Shown: in pieces, positions 23,639 through 29,148 of the stretch
Position numbering within the stretch: position 1 is the first letter of the stretch
How the letters are laid out: each line of letters starts with the position of its first letter
DNA from: a virus
DNA: 37,277 nt
Strand: one strand, 5' to 3'
IMG/VR virus record: IMGVR_UViG_3300025732_000118
Coordinates: 1-37,277 of that record
Notes under the pieces: generated by a model
The model's input: the letters and a program-made list of their open reading frames with translations, nothing else
What the model was told of the DNA's origin: nothing
Databases searched by the model: none
Program-made: the position numbers and the translations under genes

Positions 23639-24069
23639 TGGATAAAATCAAACTCGGCAATCGCAATCTGAATTCCGTGGCAAAACATATTGTAGCGCAC
23701 GCACGGGAATTGTTCGATATTCCGAAAACACATGATATTACCATTGTAGGCGAGGAAATGGGGTATTATGATGGCGCATGTTTTGCGTCAGAATTTGAAT
23801 CCCATATTCAAATAAACTCTGAGATAAAATGGAATGAGCCTGATTTAGCCGCTGTTGTCGGTCATGAATTGGTGCACGTTTATCAAACACTGCATTGTGG
23901 TTTAGATTTGGAAGAAAAACAGGGATGGTATAAAAACACTCTATATAGGCTTCGCTATGAAACTGAATACTGGCTATCGCCGTGGGAGATTGAAGCGCGA
24001 GGGTACGAGGAATACTTTCGCTGGTATTGGACCAAATCTCAAGCGCGCAATATGGAAAAAGCAGCATGA
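23638..24069 (+). CDS. HEXXH zinc metallopeptidase-like protein
   Basis: The 143-residue product carries VGHELVHVYQ (HELVH at about 76-80), the zinc and catalytic motif of gluzincin-type peptidases. A likely third ligand is a Glu in PWEIEARGYEE (117-120). The N-terminal part (SVAKHIVAHARELFDIP) resembles small SprT/ImmA-like domains. Phage proteins of this kind may cleave host regulators or act in anti-defence, but no substrate can be inferred. It is in a tight three-gene unit with HAD and DEDDh genes, overlapping both. Confidence 0.72.
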   Translation: MDKIKLGNRNLNSVAKHIVAHARELFDIPKTHDITIVGEEMGYYDGACFASEFESHIQINSEIKWNEPDLAAVVGHELVHVYQTLHCGLDLEEKQGWYKNTLYRLRYETEYWLSPWEIEARGYEEYFRWYWTKSQARNMEKAA

Positions 24070-24773
24070 AAACGCATTATCTAATTATCGACACCGAAAC
24101 GACGATGACCGATAAAGTAGCCGATTTTGGCGCGATTGTATGCGACCGAAAAGGTCGCATTCAAACTCAAGCGGCGGTATTGATTGGCGAGGTGTATTCC
24201 GACCGCAATCAGCATCCGCTATTTCATTTTAAAGGCAGCTCATTCTGGAATGCCGACCGATTGGAATCGCGCTATTCCGCATACGATAATATGGTGAATA
24301 GCGGGACGCGTATGCTGGCATCCGCTGCGGCGGTTAATCGTTGGCTAGAACGCGTGCGCGGGGAATATAATCCTATTCTCACCGCATACAATCTGGCATT
24401 CGATGCTAGTAAATGTGCCAATACCGGAATCGACCTGAATATATTCTCGGAACGATTCTGCCTTTGGCACGCCGCTGCAAATAAATGGGGGCGGTCGAAG
24501 GCATATCGGCAGGCTATTCTGGATTCCGTGGCATTTAATATCCCAACTGGAAAAGGCAATATGTCATACCAGACTAATGCGGACACAATGGCACGATATA
24601 TTGTCGGGCCAGAATTGCAGCCCGAGCCGCATACTGCACTGGAAGATATCATGGGTTATGAGTTGCCAATATTGCTGGCGCTGGTTAAAAATACTCCCAA
24701 GAAGAATTATATGAACCCGCCACCGTATAATTGGCGCGATTATCAGGTTCGCGACCACTTTAAACCGGCATGA
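24066..24773 (+). CDS. DEDDh 3'-5' exonuclease (RNase T/DnaQ-like)
   Basis: The 235-residue product has all DEDDh motifs: Exo I IIDTETT (Asp9, Glu11), Exo II AYNLAFDASKC (Asp113), and Exo III PHTALEDIM (His189, Asp194). Such enzymes degrade single-stranded DNA or RNA ends or act as proofreading or nucleotide-scavenging exonucleases. The start is the ATG at 24066, sharing ATGA with the previous gene; an in-frame TTG at 24027 lies inside that gene. The surrounding block is richer in GC than most of the rightward arm. A GNRA-loop terminator follows. Confidence 0.82.
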   Translation: MKTHYLIIDTETTMTDKVADFGAIVCDRKGRIQTQAAVLIGEVYSDRNQHPLFHFKGSSFWNADRLESRYSAYDNMVNSGTRMLASAAAVNRWLERVRGEYNPILTAYNLAFDASKCANTGIDLNIFSERFCLWHAAANKWGRSKAYRQAILDSVAFNIPTGKGNMSYQTNADTMARYIVGPELQPEPHTALEDIMGYELPILLALVKNTPKKNYMNPPPYNWRDYQVRDHFKPA

Positions 24774-24780
24774 TATATAC

Positions 24781-24803
24781 AGGCGGGGGAAACCCCGCCT
24801 TTT
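24781..24803 (+). terminator. Intrinsic terminator with GAAA tetraloop
   Basis: AGGCGGGG pairs with CCCCGCCT around a GAAA loop, followed by a short T-run. It closes the HAD-peptidase-exonuclease unit. Confidence 0.85.
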
Positions 24804-24815
24804 CGGAGATTCTAA

Positions 24816-24959
24816 ATGGGACCAATATTAACTATTGTCGTCGGTGTAATATATACTGCAATTGCCCTAGATTATGGGCTGCGATTAAATAATTGGCCGA
24901 TGGGTGGAGTATTCCTGGGGTATGCATTTTCAAATGCCTTTTTATATAAACTAGGGTAA
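24816..24959 (+). CDS. Small membrane protein (47 aa)
   Basis: ATG at 24816 with CGGAG 8 bases upstream; too short for standard ORF lists. The product has a first transmembrane helix (PILTIVVGVIYTAIALDYGL) and a second hydrophobic part (GGVFLGYAFSNAFLYKL). It is bracketed by two terminators, so it is either expressed by read-through or from an unseen promoter. Function unknown. Confidence 0.55.
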   Translation: MGPILTIVVGVIYTAIALDYGLRLNNWPMGGVFLGYAFSNAFLYKLG

Positions 24960-24962
24960 ATT

Positions 24963-24990
24963 AAAAAGCCGGGGTTTTCCCGGCTTTTTT
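24963..24990. terminator. Strong bidirectional terminator
   Basis: AAAAAGCCGGG pairs with CCCGGCTTTTT around a GTTTT loop, with a T-run on the right and A-run on the left. It insulates the coding block on its left from the repeat-rich non-coding region on its right. Confidence 0.9.
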
Positions 24991-25030
24991 ATAATATTAT
25001 TTTGCAATGTTATAACGTAACGTGGACGAG

Positions 25031-25080
25031 CTTGTTGCAGCGTGCGCTGGCTTGTTGCAGCGTGCGCTGGCTTGTTACAG
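25031..25080. repeat. 2.5 tandem copies of a 20-bp repeat
   Basis: The 20-base unit CTTGTTGCAGCGTGCGCTGG occurs at 25031-25050 and 25051-25070 without change, then a partial copy CTTGTTACAG. No interspersed spacers exist, so it is not CRISPR. Confidence 0.9.
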
Positions 25081-25088
25081 AAAAACTT

Positions 25089-25138
25089 CAATAAAATCAA
25101 TGACTTACGGGGCGATGCATCGCCCGGTAAGCTATTGA
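25089..25138. repeat. Hairpin sharing a 26-nt arm with the hairpin at 22.45 kb
   Basis: GGGCGATGCATCGCCC (25110-25125) is a perfect palindrome, extended outwards by imperfect pairing to about 25097 and 25138. Bases 25089-25114 are identical to the minus strand of 22488-22513. It lacks the terminal U-run of its relative. Confidence 0.85.
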
Positions 25139-25238
25139 ATTGCAAGAACTTTTTTTTGGATGCTCGGGCGGGGTTTGTCAAGTTTTTGCACAATTTGCCG
25201 CCGACCCCGCTGCAGGTTGCTTGACTGTCAATCTGCTT

Positions 25239-25259
25239 GCAGGACCGCCTCGGTCCTGC
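25239..25259. repeat. 9-bp perfect hairpin
   Basis: GCAGGACCG and CGGTCCTGC pair perfectly around CCT. No U-run follows, so it is not an obvious terminator. It sits directly before the 43-bp tandem repeat. Confidence 0.7.
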
Positions 25260-25343
25260 GCCAAAGTGCGAAATCAATGTCAAGTGCTATTTTTACGTGT
25301 GCGCCAAAGTGCGAAATCAATGTCAAGTGCTATTTTTACGTGT
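25258..25343. repeat. Perfect 43-bp tandem duplication
   Basis: Bases 25258-25300 and 25301-25343 are identical, beginning GCGCCAAAGTGCGAAATC and ending TTTTTACGTGT. Degenerate pieces recur near 25425 (GCGCCAAAGTGCAAACTC) and 25526 (GTGTCAAGTACTAATTTTAC), so the unit was copied more than once and decayed. Confidence 0.92.
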
Positions 25344-25726
25344 CTAAGTGCAAAATTTACCGATCGGGAAATTTTAATTCAAATTTGTGCAAAATTTGTC
25401 GAAATTTACCGATCGGGAAAGTTTGCGCCAAAGTGCAAACTCAATGCAAGTAATAAATTCGCCGCGCCAGGCCTCGCGCGGGGTTTGAAGTGCGCTTATT
25501 TAAATTATACCGCAATTGAGTGCGGGTGTCAAGTACTAATTTTACGCAAATTAAGCGCGAACCCCGCCCAAATTTTTTCCGGCCCCCGGAGCGGGGTTTG
25601 TAAATTTTGTGCAATTGGGTGGGAATTTTTGCAAAATTTGTCGAAATTAAAAAAAAGCAGTTGACATGGCTTGCTCGGCCCCCGGAAATTTTTTAAGTAT
25701 TTTTTCAACCATTCTAAATTTTATAT

Positions 25727-25756
25727 TTGACAACGCAACGGTATCCATAGTATAAT
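25727..25756 (+). promoter_or_regulatory. Rightward sigma70-type promoter
   Basis: TTGACA (25727-25732) and TATAAT (25751-25756) with an 18-base spacer. It ends the repeat region and would start the tRNA-containing operon; the first ATG is 31 bases downstream behind AAGGAG. Confidence 0.85.
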
Positions 25757-25786
25757 GGTTCCATAAAGTGGTAAGGAGCAAATATT

Positions 25787-25960
25787 ATGCGCGTTTGGAT
25801 TGATCCGCCTAGCGGCTGGCGCTATGGATTCCCAAAAGTGTGGGATTCTAACGAAGTAGAAAATGTTCAAGATTTTCTGCGAGAAAATGGATACCCAGAA
25901 AAAGATATTCCTTTTGCATGTAAATGGTTGCGTATGTGGGTGGCAGAAGAAAATGAATGA
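25787..25960 (+). CDS. Small conserved-type phage protein (57 aa)
   Basis: ATG at 25787 behind AAGGAG with 8 bases between; first gene after the 25727 promoter. The product starts MRVWIDPPSGWRYGFPKVWD and ends with a WLRMWVAEEN segment. The pattern WIDPPSGW.YGFPK.W...  ..L.ENGYP resembles a short protein I recall from several marine and other tailed phages, with no known function. It overlaps the next gene by 8 bases. Confidence 0.72.
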   Translation: MRVWIDPPSGWRYGFPKVWDSNEVENVQDFLRENGYPEKDIPFACKWLRMWVAEENE

Positions 25961-26120
25961 AACTCGAGAATATATGTTCAAGCTTGAGATAGAAAATCAA
26001 AAGTTGAAGAGTGAGATTCTGGAACTACGCCAGGAGCTTTCATTGATGGTTGATCTCAATCTTGATTTGCGTAAAAAACTTATTGATGCAACTCGTGTAT
26101 TTAATCGAGTAGCATCATAA
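25953..26120 (+). CDS. Short coiled-coil protein (55 aa)
   Basis: The ATG at 25953 lies inside the end of the previous gene, which implies coupled translation; the open frame further upstream shadows that gene. The product (MNETREYMFKLEIENQKLKS...) is one continuous charged helix with leucine heptads up to about residue 43, so it likely dimerises. No function was recognised. It ends 5 bases before tRNA-Leu. Confidence 0.68.
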   Translation: MNETREYMFKLEIENQKLKSEILELRQELSLMVDLNLDLRKKLIDATRVFNRVAS

Positions 26121-26125
26121 GATAA

Positions 26126-26210
26126 GCGGAAGTGGTGAAATTGGTAGACACGCAGGATTTAGGTTTCTGTGCTGCAAAGCGTGTGGGTTCGAGTCCCACC
26201 TTCCGCACCA
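26126..26210 (+). tRNA. tRNA-Leu (anticodon UAG)
   Basis: The 85-nt gene has a 7-bp acceptor stem GCGGAAG/CTTCCGC, a D arm with GGTAGAC, anticodon loop TTTAGGT (anticodon TAG), a long variable arm typical of tRNA-Leu, the T arm GTGGGTTCGAGTCCCAC, and an encoded CCA end. It closely parallels E. coli tRNA-Leu(UAG). It sits within the transcript of the 25727 promoter. It would read CUA and other CUN codons, which the AT-rich phage genes use. Confidence 0.96.
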
Positions 26211-26220
26211 AGGAGTGATA

Positions 26221-26544
26221 ATGAAAAAAGTAGTTCGAAATGGTAAAGTAGCAGTTATTCATAGTTTCGACTGGGGAGCTGGCTGGTATAGTTGGCACGG
26301 TGTGGAAGAGCTTCTTTATCTTCCTGAACTTGTGGAAAGCCTTGAAAAACCTTGGTCAGATACTTATAAAACTAGAACTCTTCCTATATTGGAAAAAGTT
26401 TTAAATGAGCACAATCTTCGAACTGACTTAATTCCAGATTTAAGTATAACATGGGTGCCTGTTGGTAGTAGATTTTATATTGCCGAATATGATGGCGTAG
26501 AGACAGTAATTAAAGAGGAAGACATGAAATGGATCACAGCGTAA
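26221..26544 (+). CDS. Hypothetical phage protein (107 aa)
   Basis: ATG at 26221 follows AAGGAG with 5 bases between and lies 10 bases after tRNA-Leu. The product (MKKVVRNGKVAVIHSFDWGA...) contains AVIHSFDWGAGWYSWHG and ELLYLPELVESLE, then a segment WVPVGSRFYIAEYDGVE. This arrangement recalls a family of about 100-residue proteins of unknown function in many phages. Soluble alpha/beta protein, no catalytic motif recognised. It overlaps the next gene by 16 bases. Confidence 0.75.
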   Translation: MKKVVRNGKVAVIHSFDWGAGWYSWHGVEELLYLPELVESLEKPWSDTYKTRTLPILEKVLNEHNLRTDLIPDLSITWVPVGSRFYIAEYDGVETVIKEEDMKWITA

Positions 26545-26729
26545 GGTTTGATCTTGAGCAAGGAATCATGAATGCTTGGAGCGTTGTAGAGGATCTTAAG
26601 CTTGCCGCCGAATTTGCAAATGAACCTAAAATTGTAGAGCTTTTAAACTCCATGGCATGCCTGTATCAAATGCGTTTTGAAAAAACTTTTAGTCTATTTG
26701 AAGAGTGTCTGAGAGAATCATGGCGGTAA
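26529..26729 (+). CDS. Small helical protein (66 aa)
   Basis: ATG at 26529 inside the end of the previous gene. The acidic all-helical product (DLEQGIMNAWSVVEDLKLAA..., QMRFEKTFSLFEECLRESW) resembles a common T4-type hypothetical family in which W.vveDL...  ..lY..RFE..F..FE is preserved. Its role is unknown. It overlaps the next gene by 10 bases, so three genes are translated as a coupled set. Confidence 0.75.
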   Translation: MDHSVRFDLEQGIMNAWSVVEDLKLAAEFANEPKIVELLNSMACLYQMRFEKTFSLFEECLRESWR

Positions 26730-26950
26730 TTCCCAAACAAAATTTAAAAGTTGGAGCATATTATACTGGGCATTGTCGAAACTCTGATATTGCAAGATGG
26801 ACAGGGGATCGATTTTTGTATTGGCGATACAAATTTGGGCTTAAATTTTTAGAAGAAATTTATCACCCAGATGACGATCACTTTTATGATGTATTTGAGC
26901 CTTATTTTGAAACTGTCGAGGTAGATAAAGAAATTCCACTGGGAGTATAG
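26720..26950 (+). CDS. Hypothetical protein (76 aa) ending inside tRNA-Arg
   Basis: ATG at 26720 with GAGAGA upstream; a GTG at 26705 is possible but lacks a better site. The product (VIPKQNLKVGAYYTGHCRNSDIARWTGDRFLYWRYKFG...) resembles small phage proteins that keep the pattern L..G.YY.G.CRN...A.W.G..F.YWR.KFG. Its last 3 codons and stop (GGA GTA TAG) are the first 10 bases of the tRNA-Arg acceptor stem. Function unknown. Confidence 0.78.
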   Translation: MAVIPKQNLKVGAYYTGHCRNSDIARWTGDRFLYWRYKFGLKFLEEIYHPDDDHFYDVFEPYFETVEVDKEIPLGV

Positions 26951-27015
26951 CTCAACGGATAGAGCATCCGCCTTCTAAGCGGGCGATGAGGGTTCGATTC
27001 CTTCTACTCCTACCA
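26941..27015 (+). tRNA. tRNA-Arg (anticodon UCU)
   Basis: The 75-nt gene has acceptor stem GGGAGTA/TACTCCT, D arm CTCAACGGATAGAG, anticodon loop CTTCTAA (anticodon TCT), T arm with GGTTCGATTCC, and an encoded CCA. It reads AGA/AGG codons, rare in many proteobacteria but used in AT-rich phage genes. Its 5' end overlaps the upstream gene by 10 bases. Confidence 0.95.
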
Positions 27016-27031
27016 AAATTGAGAAATTACC

Positions 27032-27118
27032 ATGTTTGAGTTTGCAATGTTAATGGTTGCTTGTTGTGCACTTATTGTTGTAGGTCTAATAGCTAAAAGC
27101 TTAGATAACAAAAAATAA
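27032..27118 (+). CDS. Tiny membrane protein (28 aa)
   Basis: ATG at 27032, 17 bases after tRNA-Arg. The product MFEFAMLMVACCALIVVGLI, followed by a short basic end, is a single transmembrane helix. Weak ribosome site (GAGA). It may be real because it fills the gap exactly between tRNA and the next promoter; function unknown. Confidence 0.45.
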   Translation: MFEFAMLMVACCALIVVGLIAKSLDNKK

Positions 27119-27121
27119 CAC

Positions 27122-27151
27122 TTGATTTTTAGGTATGTTTTCCCTTATAAT
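27122..27151 (+). promoter_or_regulatory. Rightward promoter for HTH paralogue 2
   Basis: TTGATT (27122-27127) and TATAAT (27146-27151) with an 18-base spacer. The -10 and start region (ATAATATCTTTC) is identical over 12 bases to that of the ncRNA promoter at 28283. Confidence 0.75.
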
Positions 27152-27178
27152 ATCTTTCGTAAAGTCGGAGAATGAAAG

Positions 27179-27517
27179 ATGAAAGAAGCAACGAACTATA
27201 CACCAGAAATGGTTGAGATTATGGTTCAGCGATACAAAGCCGAACCTACGATGGATACTGTGGAAGAGCTATCTGAAATGTATGGCAAGCCGACCAAATC
27301 GATCATTGCCAAACTTTCTCGTGAAGGTGTGTACCTTAGGAAGGCTCGCCTGAATAAGGCTGGTGAACCTCCTGTACGCAAAGAAATGCTTGTCTCTTTG
27401 ATTGAAAGTGAACTCGGTTTTCCGGTGGAATCTTTTACAAAGGCGAGCAAGATCGACCTGATTCGCTTGTTTCGAAAGCTCAACGAGCTTAAAGTTGCGG
27501 CAGGTGGTCAGGTCTGA
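27179..27517 (+). CDS. HTH-like regulatory protein, paralogue 2
   Basis: The 112-residue product has an N-terminal YTPEMVEIMVQRYKAEPTMD and TVEELSEMYGKPTKSIIAKL followed by SREGVYLRKARLNKAGEPPV. That is the look of a small Myb/SANT-like or homeodomain-like HTH family common in phages (YT.E....  ..L......KS.IAKL.REGVY). The C-terminal part (LIESELGFPVESFTKASKIDLIRLFRKL) parallels the products at 22778 and 29145. It has its own promoter and a good CGGAG site. Likely DNA or RNA binding; target unknown. Confidence 0.78.
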   Translation: MKEATNYTPEMVEIMVQRYKAEPTMDTVEELSEMYGKPTKSIIAKLSREGVYLRKARLNKAGEPPVRKEMLVSLIESELGFPVESFTKASKIDLIRLFRKLNELKVAAGGQV

Positions 27518-27536
27518 GGAAGTGCAATGCTTCCTC
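27516..27536 (+). terminator. Weak terminator-like hairpin after HTH paralogue 2
   Basis: GAGGAAG (27516-27522) and CTTCCTC (27530-27536) form a 7-bp stem starting at the stop codon. The following TTCTTACG is a poor U-run, so termination may be partial. Confidence 0.4.
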
Positions 27537-27645
27537 TTCTTACGGGCAACGCAATGTTGATCTCGCAGGAAGGGTGGTAAGACTTCAGCCCATGTGTGAA
27601 GTCAATGAAAGCGCGGGAGAGGGGCGACTTTCTAATGGAGATATT

Positions 27646-27864
27646 ATGGTAAATGGATGGCGAACAGCAGGACAAGCACTCTCTGTGCTTAAAGCAAGAG
27701 GATTTACGGCAGAAAATAATAAATTTTTTGCAGAAGCCTGGAAAGGCTCAATTCCAAAAGCTGGTAGTGCAGAGGACGATGCAATTTACTATCTTCGTGC
27801 TTGGTGGGGCTACGATTCTTATATAGAAGGTACGACTTATTACGTTGTCAGGAATCCGAAATGA
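27646..27864 (+). CDS. Hypothetical protein (72 aa)
   Basis: The ATG at 27646 has GGAG with 5 bases between and is preferred to the GTG at 27574, although the frame is open there as well. The product (VNGWRTAGQALSVLKARGFT..., then AIYYLRAWWGYDSYIEGTTY) looks like a small alpha/beta domain with no motif I recognise. It shares ATGA with the following gene. Expressed either from the 27122 promoter by read-through or independently. Confidence 0.6.
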   Translation: MVNGWRTAGQALSVLKARGFTAENNKFFAEAWKGSIPKAGSAEDDAIYYLRAWWGYDSYIEGTTYYVVRNPK

Positions 27865-28109
27865 ATAAAATTCGACAAAAGTGGCTAGAGCTTCAATCAT
27901 GGGAAGATCGATACGATTGTGTCGTATTCTCTACGATTGATATTGACTCTGTTCGAAAGGACAGAACATTTTCTGGTGAGTATACTGACTCTCAAATTCT
28001 GAATGCATTGCAAGATGCTATGCAGTGTTTTGAAGATGAGTTGTATGAACTTGAAGCTAAAGTTACTCAGCTCACGATTGACACACTTTTGAATAGTAGG
28101 AACAAGTAA
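27861..28109 (+). CDS. Acidic helical protein (82 aa)
   Basis: ATG at 27861 overlaps the previous stop. The product (MNKIRQKWLELQSWEDRYDC..., ALQDAMQCFEDELYELEAKV) is helical and acidic with heptad-like spacing near its C-terminus. No family was recognised. It overlaps the next start by one base (TAATG), in a run of three coupled genes before the ncRNA region. Confidence 0.62.
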   Translation: MNKIRQKWLELQSWEDRYDCVVFSTIDIDSVRKDRTFSGEYTDSQILNALQDAMQCFEDELYELEAKVTQLTIDTLLNSRNK

Positions 28110-28279
28110 TGAACTTTTCGAGCATTATGAAAAAACTAGGGATGCCGGAGCTTCGGCAAGAGGCAACCCCGCTTAATGCTCGTTGGTTCTTGCGTAATGA
28201 AGCAATCAAGCACAGAAATCATCCGTTATATATGCAGGCCATGAAAGTCGCGCAGGAAGTCGCAGGAGGTGAAAAATAG
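28109..28279 (+). CDS. Small basic protein (56 aa)
   Basis: ATG at 28109 overlaps the previous stop by one base. The product (MNFSSIMKKLGMPELRQEAT..., then ARWFLRNEAIKHRNHPLYMQ) is basic and helical. It resembles nothing I can name, though its pattern of short amphipathic helices would fit a nucleic-acid or membrane-surface binder. Its end reaches the promoter of the ncRNA candidate within 4 bases. Confidence 0.6.
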   Translation: MNFSSIMKKLGMPELRQEATPLNARWFLRNEAIKHRNHPLYMQAMKVAQEVAGGEK

Positions 28280-28282
28280 TTG

Positions 28283-28311
28283 TTGACTTTCATGGTCAAA
28301 TGCCTCATAAT
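28283..28311 (+). promoter_or_regulatory. Promoter of the large ncRNA candidate
   Basis: TTGACT (28283-28288) and CATAAT (28306-28311) are 17 bases apart. The predicted start is near 28318. No start codon with a ribosome site follows for over 500 bases. Confidence 0.75.
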
Positions 28312-28317
28312 ATCTTT

Positions 28318-28831
28318 CTAGAGTGATGAAAGCGAGCGGCGAAGTCGCCAAGTTTGTTCTTATCACTACTAGCGGTGAAACGATAATCACCCGACACTAA
28401 CAACGCGACAGATGTGAGTCGGAAAAACATCGGTACTTGCCGATACAAAGCGAGACTGTGTAAACTGCGTTAGTGTTTATACATATGCGAGGACGCGTAG
28501 GCAACGTGGTAAAAGGTTTAATGCCATTAACCTAAATTTGCAAGGTCAAGCAACCCCGCAAGCGGCAAATTAATAAATGAAGTCGCTAAATAAAAGCAAA
28601 ATTTACCTGAGACTGGTAAGTATTGCGTAAGACTAATAAAAGCAGGGAGTTCAACCCCTTATCCAATACTTTATGACCGAAGAACTGGACTGTCTTACGA
28701 AGTTAGGCATTCTTAGCAAAAATGCAAAGGCGAAGAGATCTAATAAATCTCCGATTAAGAGCGAGAGTGGGGCTACTTAATCATCCAAACCCTAAGCGGG
28801 GTCTGTAACAGGACCTTTCTTGGGGTTTTTT
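28318..28831 (+). ncRNA. Candidate large structured phage RNA (about 510 nt)
   Basis: Between its own promoter and terminator lies a stretch without any credible gene but full of complementary arms. Examples are AGTGAT/ATCACT (28322/28362), GGTGA/TCACC (28374/28387), ACACTAAC/GTTAGTGT (28394/28469), ATCGG/CCGAT (28429/28440), AATTTGC/GCAAATT (28535/28565), AAGTATTG/CAATACTT (28618/28664), CGTAAGAC/GTCTTACG (28626/28692), GAGAT/ATCTC (28735/28747) and GATTAA/TTAATC (28753/28777). The helices at 28618 and 28626 cross each other, which is a pseudoknot. Not tmRNA, RNase P or a group I intron by motif inspection. Size, complexity and nearness to phage tRNA genes recall the GOLLD and ROOL classes, but I see no sequence proof of membership. 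Confidence 0.7.
28787..28831 (+). terminator. Intrinsic terminator of the ncRNA candidate
   Basis: AAACCC (28787-28792) pairs with GGGTTT (28823-28828). An inner stem GGTC/GACC (28800/28812) lies between, and a T6 run follows. It ends the structured region 36 bases before the next gene. Confidence 0.78.
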
Positions 28832-28866
28832 ATTGGCTGAAAAATAAGCCTACAGCGGGGTCTATA

Positions 28867-29148
28867 GTGAATATAATAAAATTTCCTTCTTCTCACAATC
28901 TTTATAAAAGTTATGTAGCTCGATTAAATGAATATAACGAAACTATCGCCGAGTTACTGGAAAAAACGGAAGAAATGAATGAAACACTCAGTTTGCTAAT
29001 GCACGACTATTTGAGCGTATTGAGCAGCATGATGAGCGAGTTGAGCGAAGAGGATGTAAGAAAATTTTTAAAAGAAGAAGGGTCGAACCACTCATTAAGA
29101 CTAGTGGCGACTCCGCTATCCTTTCAATTATCAATGGAGTTCGAATGA
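28867..29148 (+). CDS. Acidic coiled-coil type protein (93 aa)
   Basis: The frame starts with GTG at 28867; no ATG gives an equally long product, and the ribosome site is weak. The product (NIIKFPSSHNLYKSYVARLN...) is mostly helical and acidic, with EYNETIAELLEKTEEMNETL looking like a coiled coil. The opening 'II.FP' is shared with the minus-strand gene at 30335. It overlaps the next gene by ATGA. Function unknown. Confidence 0.62.
   Translation: MNIIKFPSSHNLYKSYVARLNEYNETIAELLEKTEEMNETLSLLMHDYLSVLSSMMSELSEEDVRKFLKEEGSNHSLRLVATPLSFQLSMEFE

Larger units (their letters stand above)
24991..25726. other. Gene-free, repeat-packed region (735 bases)
   Basis: No gene with a ribosome site or a known pattern is seen here, and several open frames appear only by chance. 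The sequence alternates AT-rich stretches with short GC islands. The repeat families include GCGGGGTTTG (near 25168, 25478 and 25590), CGGCCCCCGGA (two copies), an 18-nt repeat at 25389 and 25631, a 19-nt repeat containing CCGATCGG at 25353 and 25402, and the repeats listed separately. It may be an origin of replication, a recombination site or a non-coding RNA region; none is shown. Confidence 0.6.

Noticed and set aside
25258-25343. Tandem repeats considered as a CRISPR array
   Set aside because: Copies are directly adjacent without unique spacers, and no cas genes are present. The same holds for the 20-bp repeat at 25031.
25140-25664. Long open frame (174 codons) in the repeat-rich region
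   Set aside because: It has no ribosome site, starts with TTG, encodes repeats of the 43-bp duplication, and overlaps other equally long frames; likely open by chance.
28318-28831. Structured region considered as tmRNA, RNase P RNA or group I intron
   Set aside because: No tRNA-like ends with CCA, no tag frame ending in Ala-Ala, no RNase P core motifs, no group I P/Q/R/S core, and the pseudoknot order differs from the P3/P7 arrangement.
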